Part shown: positions 25,071-31,497 of the stretch, piece by piece | Layout of the letters: each line of letters opens with the position of its first letter | Position numbering within the stretch: position 1 is the stretch's first letter | Assembly (NCBI GenBank): GCA_021811865.1 | Contig: JAKAQB010000028.1 | Span: 1 to 41,009 of the forward strand | Direction of reading: 5' to 3' | Source of the DNA: Actinomycetes bacterium | GTDB taxonomy: Bacteria > Actinomycetota > Acidimicrobiia > Acidimicrobiales > Palsa-688 | DNA: 41,009 nt | Translations under genes and position numbers: made by a program | The notes under the pieces: model-generated | Told to the model about the DNA's origin: nothing | The model's input: the letters and a program-made list of their open reading frames with translations, nothing else | Database searches by the model: none

Positions 25071-26086
25071 GGCCGGGACAGCCGCATCACCGGCAGCGGC
25101 AGCCGCTCCCAGTGGCCGACGGCGAAGCGCCTCACCACGGTGCCGGTCAGCACGGTCGTGCTCACCTCACCTTCTCCCTCGCCGGCGAGGGATACGGCAG
25201 CGAGCGTGCCGATGACCGCCCACCCGGAGGTGCGCGCCGCGCGCTGCAGACGTTCGGCGGCGAGGCGCCGGGACATCTCGACGGCGTCACCGAAGGGGCG
25301 CAGCTCCATCGCCGACCCGGCCCAGCGGGGGAGCTCGGCCATCACCGAGCCGGCCCCGACGGCGGCGGTGACGGGCACGATGCCCGCCCGCAGGAGCTTG
25401 AGCAGCGACTGGCCGTCGAGGTGCGAGGTAAACGGCCTGGGCAGCTCGCCGGCGCCCGCACGGCTCACGGCGGTACCGACCGCTGTGAACTCGATGGTCG
25501 ACACGAGGCCCTCCAGGTACCGGAAGTTGAGCCGCACGGCGATGGCGCCGTGGGCGCCGAGCACTCGGATCTCCGCCTCCATGCGTTCGAGCGCCAACCG
25601 GGCGGCTTCCTCCACCCCCTGCTCGTAGGTGATGCGCTCCCAGGCGACGGCCGCCGGCCCGAAGCCGCCCATCCCCCCGTAGCCCCCAAGCCCCCCGTAG
25701 CCGCCAAGCCCCCCCATCCCGCCCAAGCCGCCGGGCGCCCCGGCCCGCGCCCCGCCCCCTCCGAGGTCGGACCAGGTGTAGTACTTCACCCACCCGGGGA
25801 ACGAGAAGCGACCCCCCCAGGCGCCACCGCCCATCGACGCCCCACCCCCACCGCCCATCCACGGCCCTCCCACCCGTCCCGGCTGGCCGTAGCCCATCGG
25901 CTGGCCGTAGCCCATCGACTGGCCGTACACCATCGGCGAGTAGTTGGGCCCCAGCCGGTAGACGCTGCTGCCCATGACCAGGCCGCGAGGCGTGAAGCCC
26001 GCCTCCCGGACGGCGACGTGCTCGGCGACCGAGAGGGAGCTCGACCAGCCGGCGCCAGCGAGGGGAGCGCCCTCGGTGACCGGCAT
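25067..26086 (-). CDS. Two-domain YbjQ-like protein with glycine-rich insert
   Basis: Third gene of the operon; 339 residues. Domain 1 begins SSLSVAEHVAVREAGFTPRG and GSSVYRLG, is interrupted by a Gly/Tyr/Met-rich insert (about 48-140, with GYGQPM and GGYGG runs), and resumes with the YbjQ-type helix EEAARLALERMEAEIRVLGA and EFTAVGTAV. Domain 2 (about 228-330) keeps FTSHLDGQSLLKLLRAG and the ERLQRAARTSG helix but is the most divergent of the six, with a shortened final strand. The insert suggests a flexible or self-associating loop. ATG 26086 shares one base with the preceding stop (TGATG). Function is not known. Confidence 0.7.
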   Translation of the reverse strand: MPVTEGAPLAGAGWSSSLSVAEHVAVREAGFTPRGLVMGSSVYRLGPNYSPMVYGQSMGYGQPMGYGQPGRVGGPWMGGGGGASMGGGAWGGRFSFPGWVKYYTWSDLGGGGARAGAPGGLGGMGGLGGYGGLGGYGGMGGFGPAAVAWERITYEQGVEEAARLALERMEAEIRVLGAHGAIAVRLNFRYLEGLVSTIEFTAVGTAVSRAGAGELPRPFTSHLDGQSLLKLLRAGIVPVTAAVGAGSVMAELPRWAGSAMELRPFGDAVEMSRRLAAERLQRAARTSGWAVIGTLAAVSLAGEGEGEVSTTVLTGTVVRRFAVGHWERLPLPVMRLSRP

Positions 26087-26907
26087 CAGGTGTCCATCGG
26101 CAGCATGAGCTCCGGGTGGCCGGGCCCGGTCGCGCCGGGCGCCGGGCGTACCGCTGTGCCGACGGCGAGGAACTCGATGACGTGGCTGCCCCAGAAGTGG
26201 CTCTTCTCCTCGAGGTGCACGCCGACGATGCCCTCGGCGCCGAGGCGGAGCGCCTCCTCCTGCATGCGCGTCATGGCCAGCTCGCGGGCGTCGTAGAGGC
26301 CCTGGGTGAAGTTCTCGAGCTCCTGGTTGGCCATGGACTGCATCGCCGCCGCCATCGGCCCCCGGTGGGCGACGTGGTAGACGCACGTGCCGAGCACCAG
26401 TCCGAGCGGCAGGTAGCCCGACTGCAGGAGGGTCCAGAAGTCCTGACCGGAGAGGTCGCTCGTGAACGGCTTGCCCTCGTCGGTCTTCCAGGCTCCTGGC
26501 GTGGCGCGCGACGAGACGGCTGTGCCGACGGCGATGAACTCCGCCGAGTGCTTGCCCCAGTCGTAGTAGTTGATGTCGAGGCGCACCCCGACGATGCCGT
26601 CGGCACCGAGCACGTCGGCCTCGGCCTCCATGCGGGCCATGGCGAGCTCCCGGGCCGTGTACATGGCCTGGGTGAGCCGCTCGAGCTCCATGCTCTGCGC
26701 CCAGTTCCGCCGCTGCAGGCCGATGTGGTAGATCGAGCTGCCGTAGACGAGGCCGCGGGGGTCGAAGCCCGCTTCCTTCACGAGCAGGAACTCGTTCACT
26801 GACAGGTCGCTCGTGAAGAACGGGCGCGCCTGCCCGCGGCCCTCCAGCTCCTGCAGCCGGCGCAGGGCGTCGGGCGGGACGTGCAACTGCTCGAGCTCGT
26901 CACTCAT
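26086..26907 (-). CDS. Two-domain YbjQ-like protein
   Basis: Second gene of the operon; 273 residues and the clearest of the set. After a short N-terminal helix, domain 1 (about 30-132) has FTSDLSVNEFLLVKEAGF, RGLVYGSSIYHIG, YTARELAMARMEAEADVLGA, DGIVGVRLDINYYDW and FIAVGTAV. Domain 2 (about 148-253) repeats each element: FTSDLSGQDFWTLLQSGY, LGLVLGTCVYHVA, YDARELAMTRMQEEALRLGA, EGIVGVHLEE and FLAVGTAV. This is an internal duplication of the YbjQ fold (PF01906). The start overlaps the stop of the upstream gene (ATGA). A cytosolic ring-forming protein is the likely state; the role is unknown. Confidence 0.78.
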   Translation of the reverse strand: MSDELEQLHVPPDALRRLQELEGRGQARPFFTSDLSVNEFLLVKEAGFDPRGLVYGSSIYHIGLQRRNWAQSMELERLTQAMYTARELAMARMEAEADVLGADGIVGVRLDINYYDWGKHSAEFIAVGTAVSSRATPGAWKTDEGKPFTSDLSGQDFWTLLQSGYLPLGLVLGTCVYHVAHRGPMAAAMQSMANQELENFTQGLYDARELAMTRMQEEALRLGAEGIVGVHLEEKSHFWGSHVIEFLAVGTAVRPAPGATGPGHPELMLPMDT

Positions 26908-27305
26908 TCCAGCAACCTCCCGAGGGCCGCCCGGACGTCGCCGCTGCGGCCGGCCTCCGCCTTGACGAGCTCGACGAGCCGATCGAGCCAGTCCTCGGCG
27001 CTGATCTCGGTCGTGCGGAGGGTGATGCCGCGCACTGCATGCACTTCGCCGAAAGACGCCCCCGCCCGGCCTCTCGTCGCCTCCAAGCGTTTCCCGCCTG
27101 CATCGATCACGATCTTCGCCACGCGCTTGGATCGTCGGAAACCACTTTCCCGCTGCACCTGCACCCGCCGGCCGAGGATCCGCTCGAGCTTGTCGCCGAG
27201 GACGTCGAGAAGGTTGTCGACGTCGGCGGTGTCCGCCCGCAGCATCGCCGCTGCCACGTCCAGGTCCCAGGACCTCGCTGGCTCGAGCTGGCCTCCGGTG
27301 CTCAT
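26904..27305 (-). CDS. Conserved-looking hypothetical protein heading the YbjQ operon
   Basis: This 133-residue alpha/beta protein is one I do not recognise. It opens with an acidic helix (DVAAAMLRADTADVDNLLDVLGDKLERIL). A central basic strand region follows (RRVQVQRESGFRRSKRVAKIVIDAGGKRLEA), with paired strands and the ITLRTTEISAEDWLDRLVELVKAEA helix at the end. There is no signal peptide, membrane segment or catalytic motif. It is the first of four overlapping genes (ATGA overlap to the next), so it is probably made in a fixed ratio with the YbjQ-like proteins and may bind them. A -10 box 8 nt before the ATG suggests a leaderless transcript. Confidence 0.7.
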   Translation of the reverse strand: MSTGGQLEPARSWDLDVAAAMLRADTADVDNLLDVLGDKLERILGRRVQVQRESGFRRSKRVAKIVIDAGGKRLEATRGRAGASFGEVHAVRGITLRTTEISAEDWLDRLVELVKAEAGRSGDVRAALGRLLE

Positions 27306-27313
27306 CCCGGCTC

Positions 27314-27329
27314 AGCGTACCGGTACCGT
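27314..27329. promoter_or_regulatory. Face-to-face -10 boxes for YbjQ operon and tadA
   Basis: The two genes start only 30 bp apart. On the minus strand TACGCT (27314-27319) ends 8 nt before ATG 27305. On the plus strand TACCGT (27324-27329) ends 6 nt before GTG 27336. A perfect palindrome GTACCGGTAC (27317-27326) sits between and overlaps both. Both mRNAs would be leaderless and the promoters could not be occupied together. Confidence 0.45.
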
Positions 27330-27335
27330 CTCGGC

Positions 27336-27833
27336 GTGACCGACAAGGAGCTGATGGCGTTCGCCATGACCGAGGCCCGCGCCGCCGGCCGGCGCGGCGA
27401 CGTGCCCGTCGGGGCAGTGGTTGCCCGGGATGGTCGGCTGCTGGCCGCTGCCGGCAACGAGCGAGAGGCGTCCCGTGACCCGACCGCCCACGCCGAGGTC
27501 CTCGCCCTGCGCCGTGCCGCCGCCGTCCTCGGCACGTGGCGCCTCACGGGGTGCAGCGTCTTCGCCACGCTGGAGCCCTGCACGATGTGCGCCGGCGCGC
27601 TGGTCGCCGCCCGGGTCGAGCGCGTGTCGTTCGCCGCCTTCGACCCCAAGGCCGGCGCCTGCGGCTCGCTCTACAACCTCTGCGTCGACCCGAGGCTCAA
27701 CCACGAGCTGGTCGTGGAGTCCGGGATCGCCGCCGGCGAGGCCGGGGCCTTGCTGAGCGACTGGTTCGCCACTCACTTGCGGGACAAGGCGGTGGGCGGC
27801 GCGGTCCTCGACGTGGGTATGATAATTCTATGA
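27336..27833 (+). CDS. tadA: tRNA-specific adenosine deaminase
   Basis: This 165-residue zinc deaminase is of the TadA type, converting A34 to inosine in tRNA-Arg(ACG). Zinc and proton-shuttle residues are H52 and E54 (TAHAEV) and C82/C85 (EPCTMCAGAL). DPKAGACGSLYNL and LNHELVVESG further support TadA rather than a cytosine or guanine deaminase. GTG 27336 is chosen because a TACCGT box lies 6 nt upstream and MxxAMTEARAAGRRGDVPVGAV begins the family fold. The C-terminal tail (RDKAVGGAVLDVGMIIL) is not conserved in the family and overlaps the antitoxin start. Confidence 0.9.
   Translation: MTDKELMAFAMTEARAAGRRGDVPVGAVVARDGRLLAAAGNEREASRDPTAHAEVLALRRAAAVLGTWRLTGCSVFATLEPCTMCAGALVAARVERVSFAAFDPKAGACGSLYNLCVDPRLNHELVVESGIAAGEAGALLSDWFATHLRDKAVGGAVLDVGMIIL
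27818..27823 (+). promoter_or_regulatory. Putative -10 box (TATGAT) for the VapBC-type module
   Basis: TATGAT ends 6 nt before ATG 27830, inside the last codons of tadA. It stands out as AT-rich (tatgataattctatg) in a GC-rich gene. It would give a leaderless toxin-antitoxin mRNA independent of tadA. Confidence 0.5.
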
Positions 27834-28090
27834 GGAAGCGCCGCGTTACTCTGAGCCTTGACGAAGATGTCGTCCAGGCATTGGAGGCGCTCGGCGGCCG
27901 GAGCTTGTCTTCTACCGCTAACGACGCGCTCCGTCAGGCGGTCGCCGTGGAGGCCCACCGCGCCGCGCTCGGCCGCTGGCTCGATGAGCTCGACGCCACC
28001 TATGGCTCGGCCACCCCCGAGGAGACCGAATCGATAGAGCGACTCGTCGACGACCTGACCCGGCCGGCGACTGGCTCTGAGGTGGCGTGA
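27830..28090 (+). CDS. Ribbon-helix-helix antitoxin (VapB-like)
   Basis: This 86-residue protein begins RKRRVTLSLDEDVVQALEAL, a ribbon-helix-helix DNA-binding fold, with SLSSTANDALRQAV as the second helix. The acidic C-terminal half would wrap around the toxin. ATG 27830 overlaps the tadA stop (ATGA), and its own stop overlaps the toxin GTG. RHH antitoxins usually autorepress; the TATGAT promoter region is the likely operator. Confidence 0.8.
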   Translation: MRKRRVTLSLDEDVVQALEALGGRSLSSTANDALRQAVAVEAHRAALGRWLDELDATYGSATPEETESIERLVDDLTRPATGSEVA

Positions 28091-28527
28091 CACTCTCGGT
28101 GGTGCTCGACGCCGCCGCGTTCGACGTCATCGACTCCGCCGAGGGAGCGGCACTACGCCAACTGCTGCGCAGCGTCCTCGCTCGTGGCGGTGACGTTCGC
28201 TGTGCGGCAGTCACCCTGGCCGAGGTCTGCCGAGGGCCAGCCCGGACTCGCCGGATCCAGGTCGCCGTCTCGCGCGACCGGGGTGGGCAGCGGGTCATGG
28301 TCATCCCGACCGACGAGCGACTTGCCCAGCTCGTAGGCAGCGTGCTGCACAGTGCGCGCCGGGCGAGTGACGCCATCGCGAACGCTCACGTGGTGGCAGT
28401 CTGCGCCCCGCTGGACGTCGCGTTGGTGGTGACGTCTGACCCCGACGACATCAGTGAGATGGCCGTGGCCCTCCCCGGCACGCGGATCGTCACCCGGCGT
28501 CCGGAAGCCATCTCCGCAACACCCTGA
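28087..28527 (+). CDS. PIN-domain toxin (VapC-like)
   Basis: This 146-residue PIN-domain ribonuclease has the acidic quartet in order: D8 (VVLDAA), E46 (TLAEVCRG), D95 (ASDAIANA) and D118 (TSDPDD). VapC toxins cleave tRNA or rRNA when freed from the antitoxin. The GTG start overlaps the antitoxin stop (GTGA). All four acidic residues are kept, so it looks functional, unlike the remnant at 33507. Confidence 0.8.
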   Translation: MTLSVVLDAAAFDVIDSAEGAALRQLLRSVLARGGDVRCAAVTLAEVCRGPARTRRIQVAVSRDRGGQRVMVIPTDERLAQLVGSVLHSARRASDAIANAHVVAVCAPLDVALVVTSDPDDISEMAVALPGTRIVTRRPEAISATP

Positions 28528-28553
28528 GAACGGGCCACAAGCCGCTCCACATG

Positions 28554-28564
28554 TTGACCGTCAA
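28554..28564. promoter_or_regulatory. Small palindrome TTGAC-c-GTCAA before nitroreductase
   Basis: TTGACCGTCAA is a perfect 11-bp dyad 66 bp before the nitroreductase start. It contains a -35-like TTGACC, but no matching -10 box follows at 17 bp. A regulator half-site pair is possible; chance is not excluded. Confidence 0.25.
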
Positions 28565-28630
28565 CGCGTCACAGCAGCGTTCGTGGCACACCCGGAGATC
28601 TGAGCCTGCCTCCGGGGCAACAATGGGCCG

Positions 28631-29212
28631 ATGGAGTTCTCCGAGGTCCTTCGCCGGCGCCGGATGGTCCGCGACTACCTGGACGGGCCGCTGCCGCCCG
28701 GCGCGGCCGACCGGGTCCTCGCCGCCGCCGTGCGCGCTCCGTCGGCCGGCTTCAGCCAGGGCTGGGGCTTCCTCGCCCTCGAGGACGCCGGCGACCGCGA
28801 GCGGTTCTGGGAGCACGTCCCCGACGCCCTACCGAGCATGCGCCGGGCGCCCCTGATTGTCGTGTGCTGCTCGCACAAGGCCGCCTACCTCGAGCGCTAT
28901 GCCGAGCCCGACAAGGGCTGGACCAACCGCGACGAGGCCCGCTGGCCCGCGCCGTACTGGGACATCGACACGGGCATGGCTGCGCTCTTGATGCTCATGC
29001 AGGCGGTGGACCTGGGGCTCGGTGCCTGCTTCTTCGGCGTCCAGCCCGAGCACCACGACGGCCTGCGGGCGGCGTTCGGCATCCCGCCGGAGCTCCTGCC
29101 GATCGGCGCCGTCTCCGTGGGCCGGCGCGCCCCCGTATCCCCCGTCCGGGGGTCGGGCCGCCCGGAGCGCCGGCGGCCCGCCGGAGAGGTCATCCACCAC
29201 GGTCGCTGGTAG
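28631..29212 (+). CDS. Nitroreductase family protein
   Basis: This 193-residue flavoprotein is of the nitroreductase fold. It starts with FSEVLRRRRMVRDYLDGPL, where the RRR-R pattern binds FMN phosphate. It continues with APSAGFSQGWGFL and then MLMQAVDLGLGACFFGVQPEH, the second FMN-contact helix. The final GAVSVGRRAP is the C-terminal strand. It would use NAD(P)H to reduce nitro groups, quinones or a related acceptor; some family members act on F420 or in cofactor metabolism. ATG 28631 is directly before the motif. It is a single gene. Confidence 0.85.
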   Translation: MEFSEVLRRRRMVRDYLDGPLPPGAADRVLAAAVRAPSAGFSQGWGFLALEDAGDRERFWEHVPDALPSMRRAPLIVVCCSHKAAYLERYAEPDKGWTNRDEARWPAPYWDIDTGMAALLMLMQAVDLGLGACFFGVQPEHHDGLRAAFGIPPELLPIGAVSVGRRAPVSPVRGSGRPERRRPAGEVIHHGRW

Positions 29213-29232
29213 CTCGGCGGAGGGCCGGCCGA

Positions 29233-29272
29233 CCCTGCACCCCGCCGGCCGCCCCTGCACCCCGCCGGCCGC
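29233..29272. repeat. 20-bp tandem repeat (2 copies)
   Basis: Two exact 20-bp units, ccctgcaccccgccggccgc, lie directly after the nitroreductase stop and a few bases left of the four-arm element. Confidence 0.85.
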
Positions 29273-29278
29273 CCCCAC

Positions 29279-29378
29279 TTTTCCCGTTCCGCGCGCACGG
29301 AGGGCAACCGCGCGCACCGGAGACGATATTGAGCGGCGGATGCGCGCAGTTCCCTCGGCTGCGCGCGGTTTCGCCGCT
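29279..29378. repeat. Four-arm dyad element, family 2 copy B
   Basis: Arms CCGCGCGCA at 29289-29297 and 29308-29316, then TGCGCGCAG (one change) at 29341-29349 and TGCGCGCGG at 29360-29368. Spacing equals copy A exactly, and overall identity is near 78% over 100 bp, concentrated in the arms. It lies downstream of the nitroreductase gene. The rest of the 29213-29559 spacer shows only this, the 20-bp repeat and a possible leader ORF. Confidence 0.8.
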
Positions 29379-29488
29379 TCCCGGGTTGCGGGCGTCGTGC
29401 CGGGCAGGCGCCGGCTACTCCGGGGCCCTGAAACCCTGTTCAGGTTGACGTCCCGCTGCCGCCGACTGGCAACGGCAGCACGGTAGAA

Positions 29489-29560
29489 ATGGTGGCTATG
29501 CCCGGCATCCGAGTCGCCTGTCGGCGCGCCCGCCAGGGCGCCGGCCCGGTGTCGCGCTGA
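29489..29560 (+). CDS. Possible 23-residue leader ORF before PBP2
   Basis: ATG 29489 to TGA 29558-29560 encodes a short basic peptide (MVAMPGIRVACRRAR...). Its stop overlaps the PBP start codon (TGATG), the spacing typical of translational coupling. No ribosome site is evident. It may be a coupling leader peptide or chance. Confidence 0.25.
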   Translation: MVAMPGIRVACRRARQGAGPVSR

Positions 29561-31497
29561 TGCTGCCCGATGGTTCCGGGACCCAGGGGGAGACGAGGCT
29601 CCGCTCCATCCTGGTGGTGATCGTGTGCCTGTTCGCCACGCTCCTCATCCGCTTGGTGTTCCTCCAGACGCAGCGTGCCGCGGCCACCCAGCAGCTGCAG
29701 TCCGTCTCCTATCTGACGGTCTACGTCCCCGCCCCCCGCGGCGAGATCCTCGACCGGCAGGGACGGGTGCTGGTCGGCAACAGGCAGATACCCGAGATCG
29801 AGGTTCAACGCCAGGACGCCAGCAACCCGGCGGTCGTCTCGATGCTCGCCGCTCTCCTCGGCCAGACGACCGCCGCGATGCGGGCCGCCATCAACAACAA
29901 CCAGTACCTGGGCGTCGCCCCTGTCCCCGTGGCGCTGGCGACTCCCGCCGAGATGCTCTACATCGAGGAGCACCGGTCGCTGTTCCCTGGGGTGACGGCC
30001 GCGACCGTCTCGGTGCCGTACGCGACGAGGCTCGGTGTCTACGCCGGCAACATCGTGGGCTACGTCGGACAGATAACCGGGCCCGAGCTGGCCGCCTACA
30101 CCCGGCAGTTCCCGGGCGCGCACTACCAGGCGGGGGACGTCGTCGGCCAGGCCGGCATCGAGGCCGAGTACCAGCAGTACCTCAACGGTCGGCCCGGCGT
30201 CGAGGTGTACGAGGTCGATGCCACGGGACAGGTCCTGCGGCTGGTGAAGTCCGTGCCGCCGGTGCCCGGCGACAACGTCGTGTTGACCATCAACGGCGCC
30301 ATGCAGAGGGTTGCGGACCAGTCGCTGCTCCAGGGAGAGACGGTGGCGCGCACCCAGGTGGATCCCAACGGCACGGGCCACTACAAGGCGCCGGGCGGGG
30401 CGGCCGTCGTCGAGGACCCCAACAACGGGCAGGTCCTCACCCTCGCCAGCGAGCCGTACTTCAACCCCAATCTGTTCAACAACGGGATCACCCCAGCACA
30501 GCTGCAGGCGCTGAGCTCGATACCCAACAACGAGACGGACCTGGCGATCCAGGGCGCCTTCGCCCCCGGTTCGACCTTCAAGGTGGCCACCGCCACCGCC
30601 GGCCTCTACAACCACATCATCACCCCGACCTACATCTTCAACGACACCCGCGGCTACATGGTGGTCGCCGGCCACGTGTTCAAGGACGACGCGGGGATCG
30701 GGGCGGGCTACATCGACTTGGCGCAGGCGCTGACCGTGTCCAGCGACAACTACTTCAACACGATCGGCATGAAGCTCTGGTACCAGAGGGCCACGCTCGG
30801 CCCTCTCGCCTTCCAAAAGGCTGCGTACGGCTACGGGTTCGGCCTGCCGACGGGCATCAACCTGCCCGGCGGCAACACCAATGCCGGCCTCATCCCCACG
30901 CCGGCGCAACAGGTCGCCCTGAAGAGGGCGCAACCCAACAACCCCAACGCTCTCGGCTACTGGGTCGTCGGCGACAGCATCGAGATGGCCATCGGTCAGT
31001 TCCAAGTCGAGGTCAGCCCGCTGCAGCTGGCAGACGCCTACTCCACCTTCGCCAACGGCGGCACCCGTTACCGGCCCCAGATCGTGCTGCGCATCACGTC
31101 GTCCAGCGGCAAGCTGGTGAAGTCGTTCCCTCCCGTGGTCGTCGGCCACAGCGAGCCTCTCAGCCCGGCTGACCGCCAGGCGATGATCCAGGGCTACCTG
31201 GGTGTGACCCACAACCCCCTGGGCACGGGGTACCCCGTCTTCGCGCACACAGCGCTCGCCGGGGAGCAGATCGCGGGTAAGACCGGCACGGCGCAAAACT
31301 CCTGCACCGGGTGCCAGCCCACCTCGGTCTTCCAGGGCTTCGCCCCTGCCAATGCCCCCAGGTACGAGGTCGACGCCTTCGTGGAGGAGGCCGGCTACGG
31401 GGAGTCGATCGCCGCGCCGGTCGTGCGGCGCATCTACGACTACATCTACCACAAGCCGCTCATGCCGATCGCCTACCAGCCGGCGGGCGTCCCGTGA
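29560..31497 (+). CDS. mrdA: Class B penicillin-binding protein (PBP2/MrdA type)
   Basis: This 645-residue peptidoglycan transpeptidase has one N-terminal membrane anchor (about 15-36). A pedestal/dimer domain begins PAPRGEILDRQGRVLVGN. The catalytic domain has S338-K341 (PGSTFK), S395-N397 (SSDNYF) and KTG 574-576 (AGKTGTAQ). The layout fits the elongation PBP2 that pairs with RodA. Here no mreC, mreD or rodA is adjacent; instead a second class B PBP follows with a GTGA overlap. ATG 29560 is the start that gives a standard short cytoplasmic tail. Confidence 0.9.
   Translation: MLPDGSGTQGETRLRSILVVIVCLFATLLIRLVFLQTQRAAATQQLQSVSYLTVYVPAPRGEILDRQGRVLVGNRQIPEIEVQRQDASNPAVVSMLAALLGQTTAAMRAAINNNQYLGVAPVPVALATPAEMLYIEEHRSLFPGVTAATVSVPYATRLGVYAGNIVGYVGQITGPELAAYTRQFPGAHYQAGDVVGQAGIEAEYQQYLNGRPGVEVYEVDATGQVLRLVKSVPPVPGDNVVLTINGAMQRVADQSLLQGETVARTQVDPNGTGHYKAPGGAAVVEDPNNGQVLTLASEPYFNPNLFNNGITPAQLQALSSIPNNETDLAIQGAFAPGSTFKVATATAGLYNHIITPTYIFNDTRGYMVVAGHVFKDDAGIGAGYIDLAQALTVSSDNYFNTIGMKLWYQRATLGPLAFQKAAYGYGFGLPTGINLPGGNTNAGLIPTPAQQVALKRAQPNNPNALGYWVVGDSIEMAIGQFQVEVSPLQLADAYSTFANGGTRYRPQIVLRITSSSGKLVKSFPPVVVGHSEPLSPADRQAMIQGYLGVTHNPLGTGYPVFAHTALAGEQIAGKTGTAQNSCTGCQPTSVFQGFAPANAPRYEVDAFVEEAGYGESIAAPVVRRIYDYIYHKPLMPIAYQPAGVP

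Noticed and set aside
27039..27335. N-terminal extension of TadA
   Set aside because: It is antisense to the 133-residue hypothetical gene and not family-like; GTG 27336 with a -10 box is better.
29279..29378. Four-arm element as a tRNA or known riboswitch
   Set aside because: No cloverleaf or aptamer core is present and the arms are four copies of one 9-mer.
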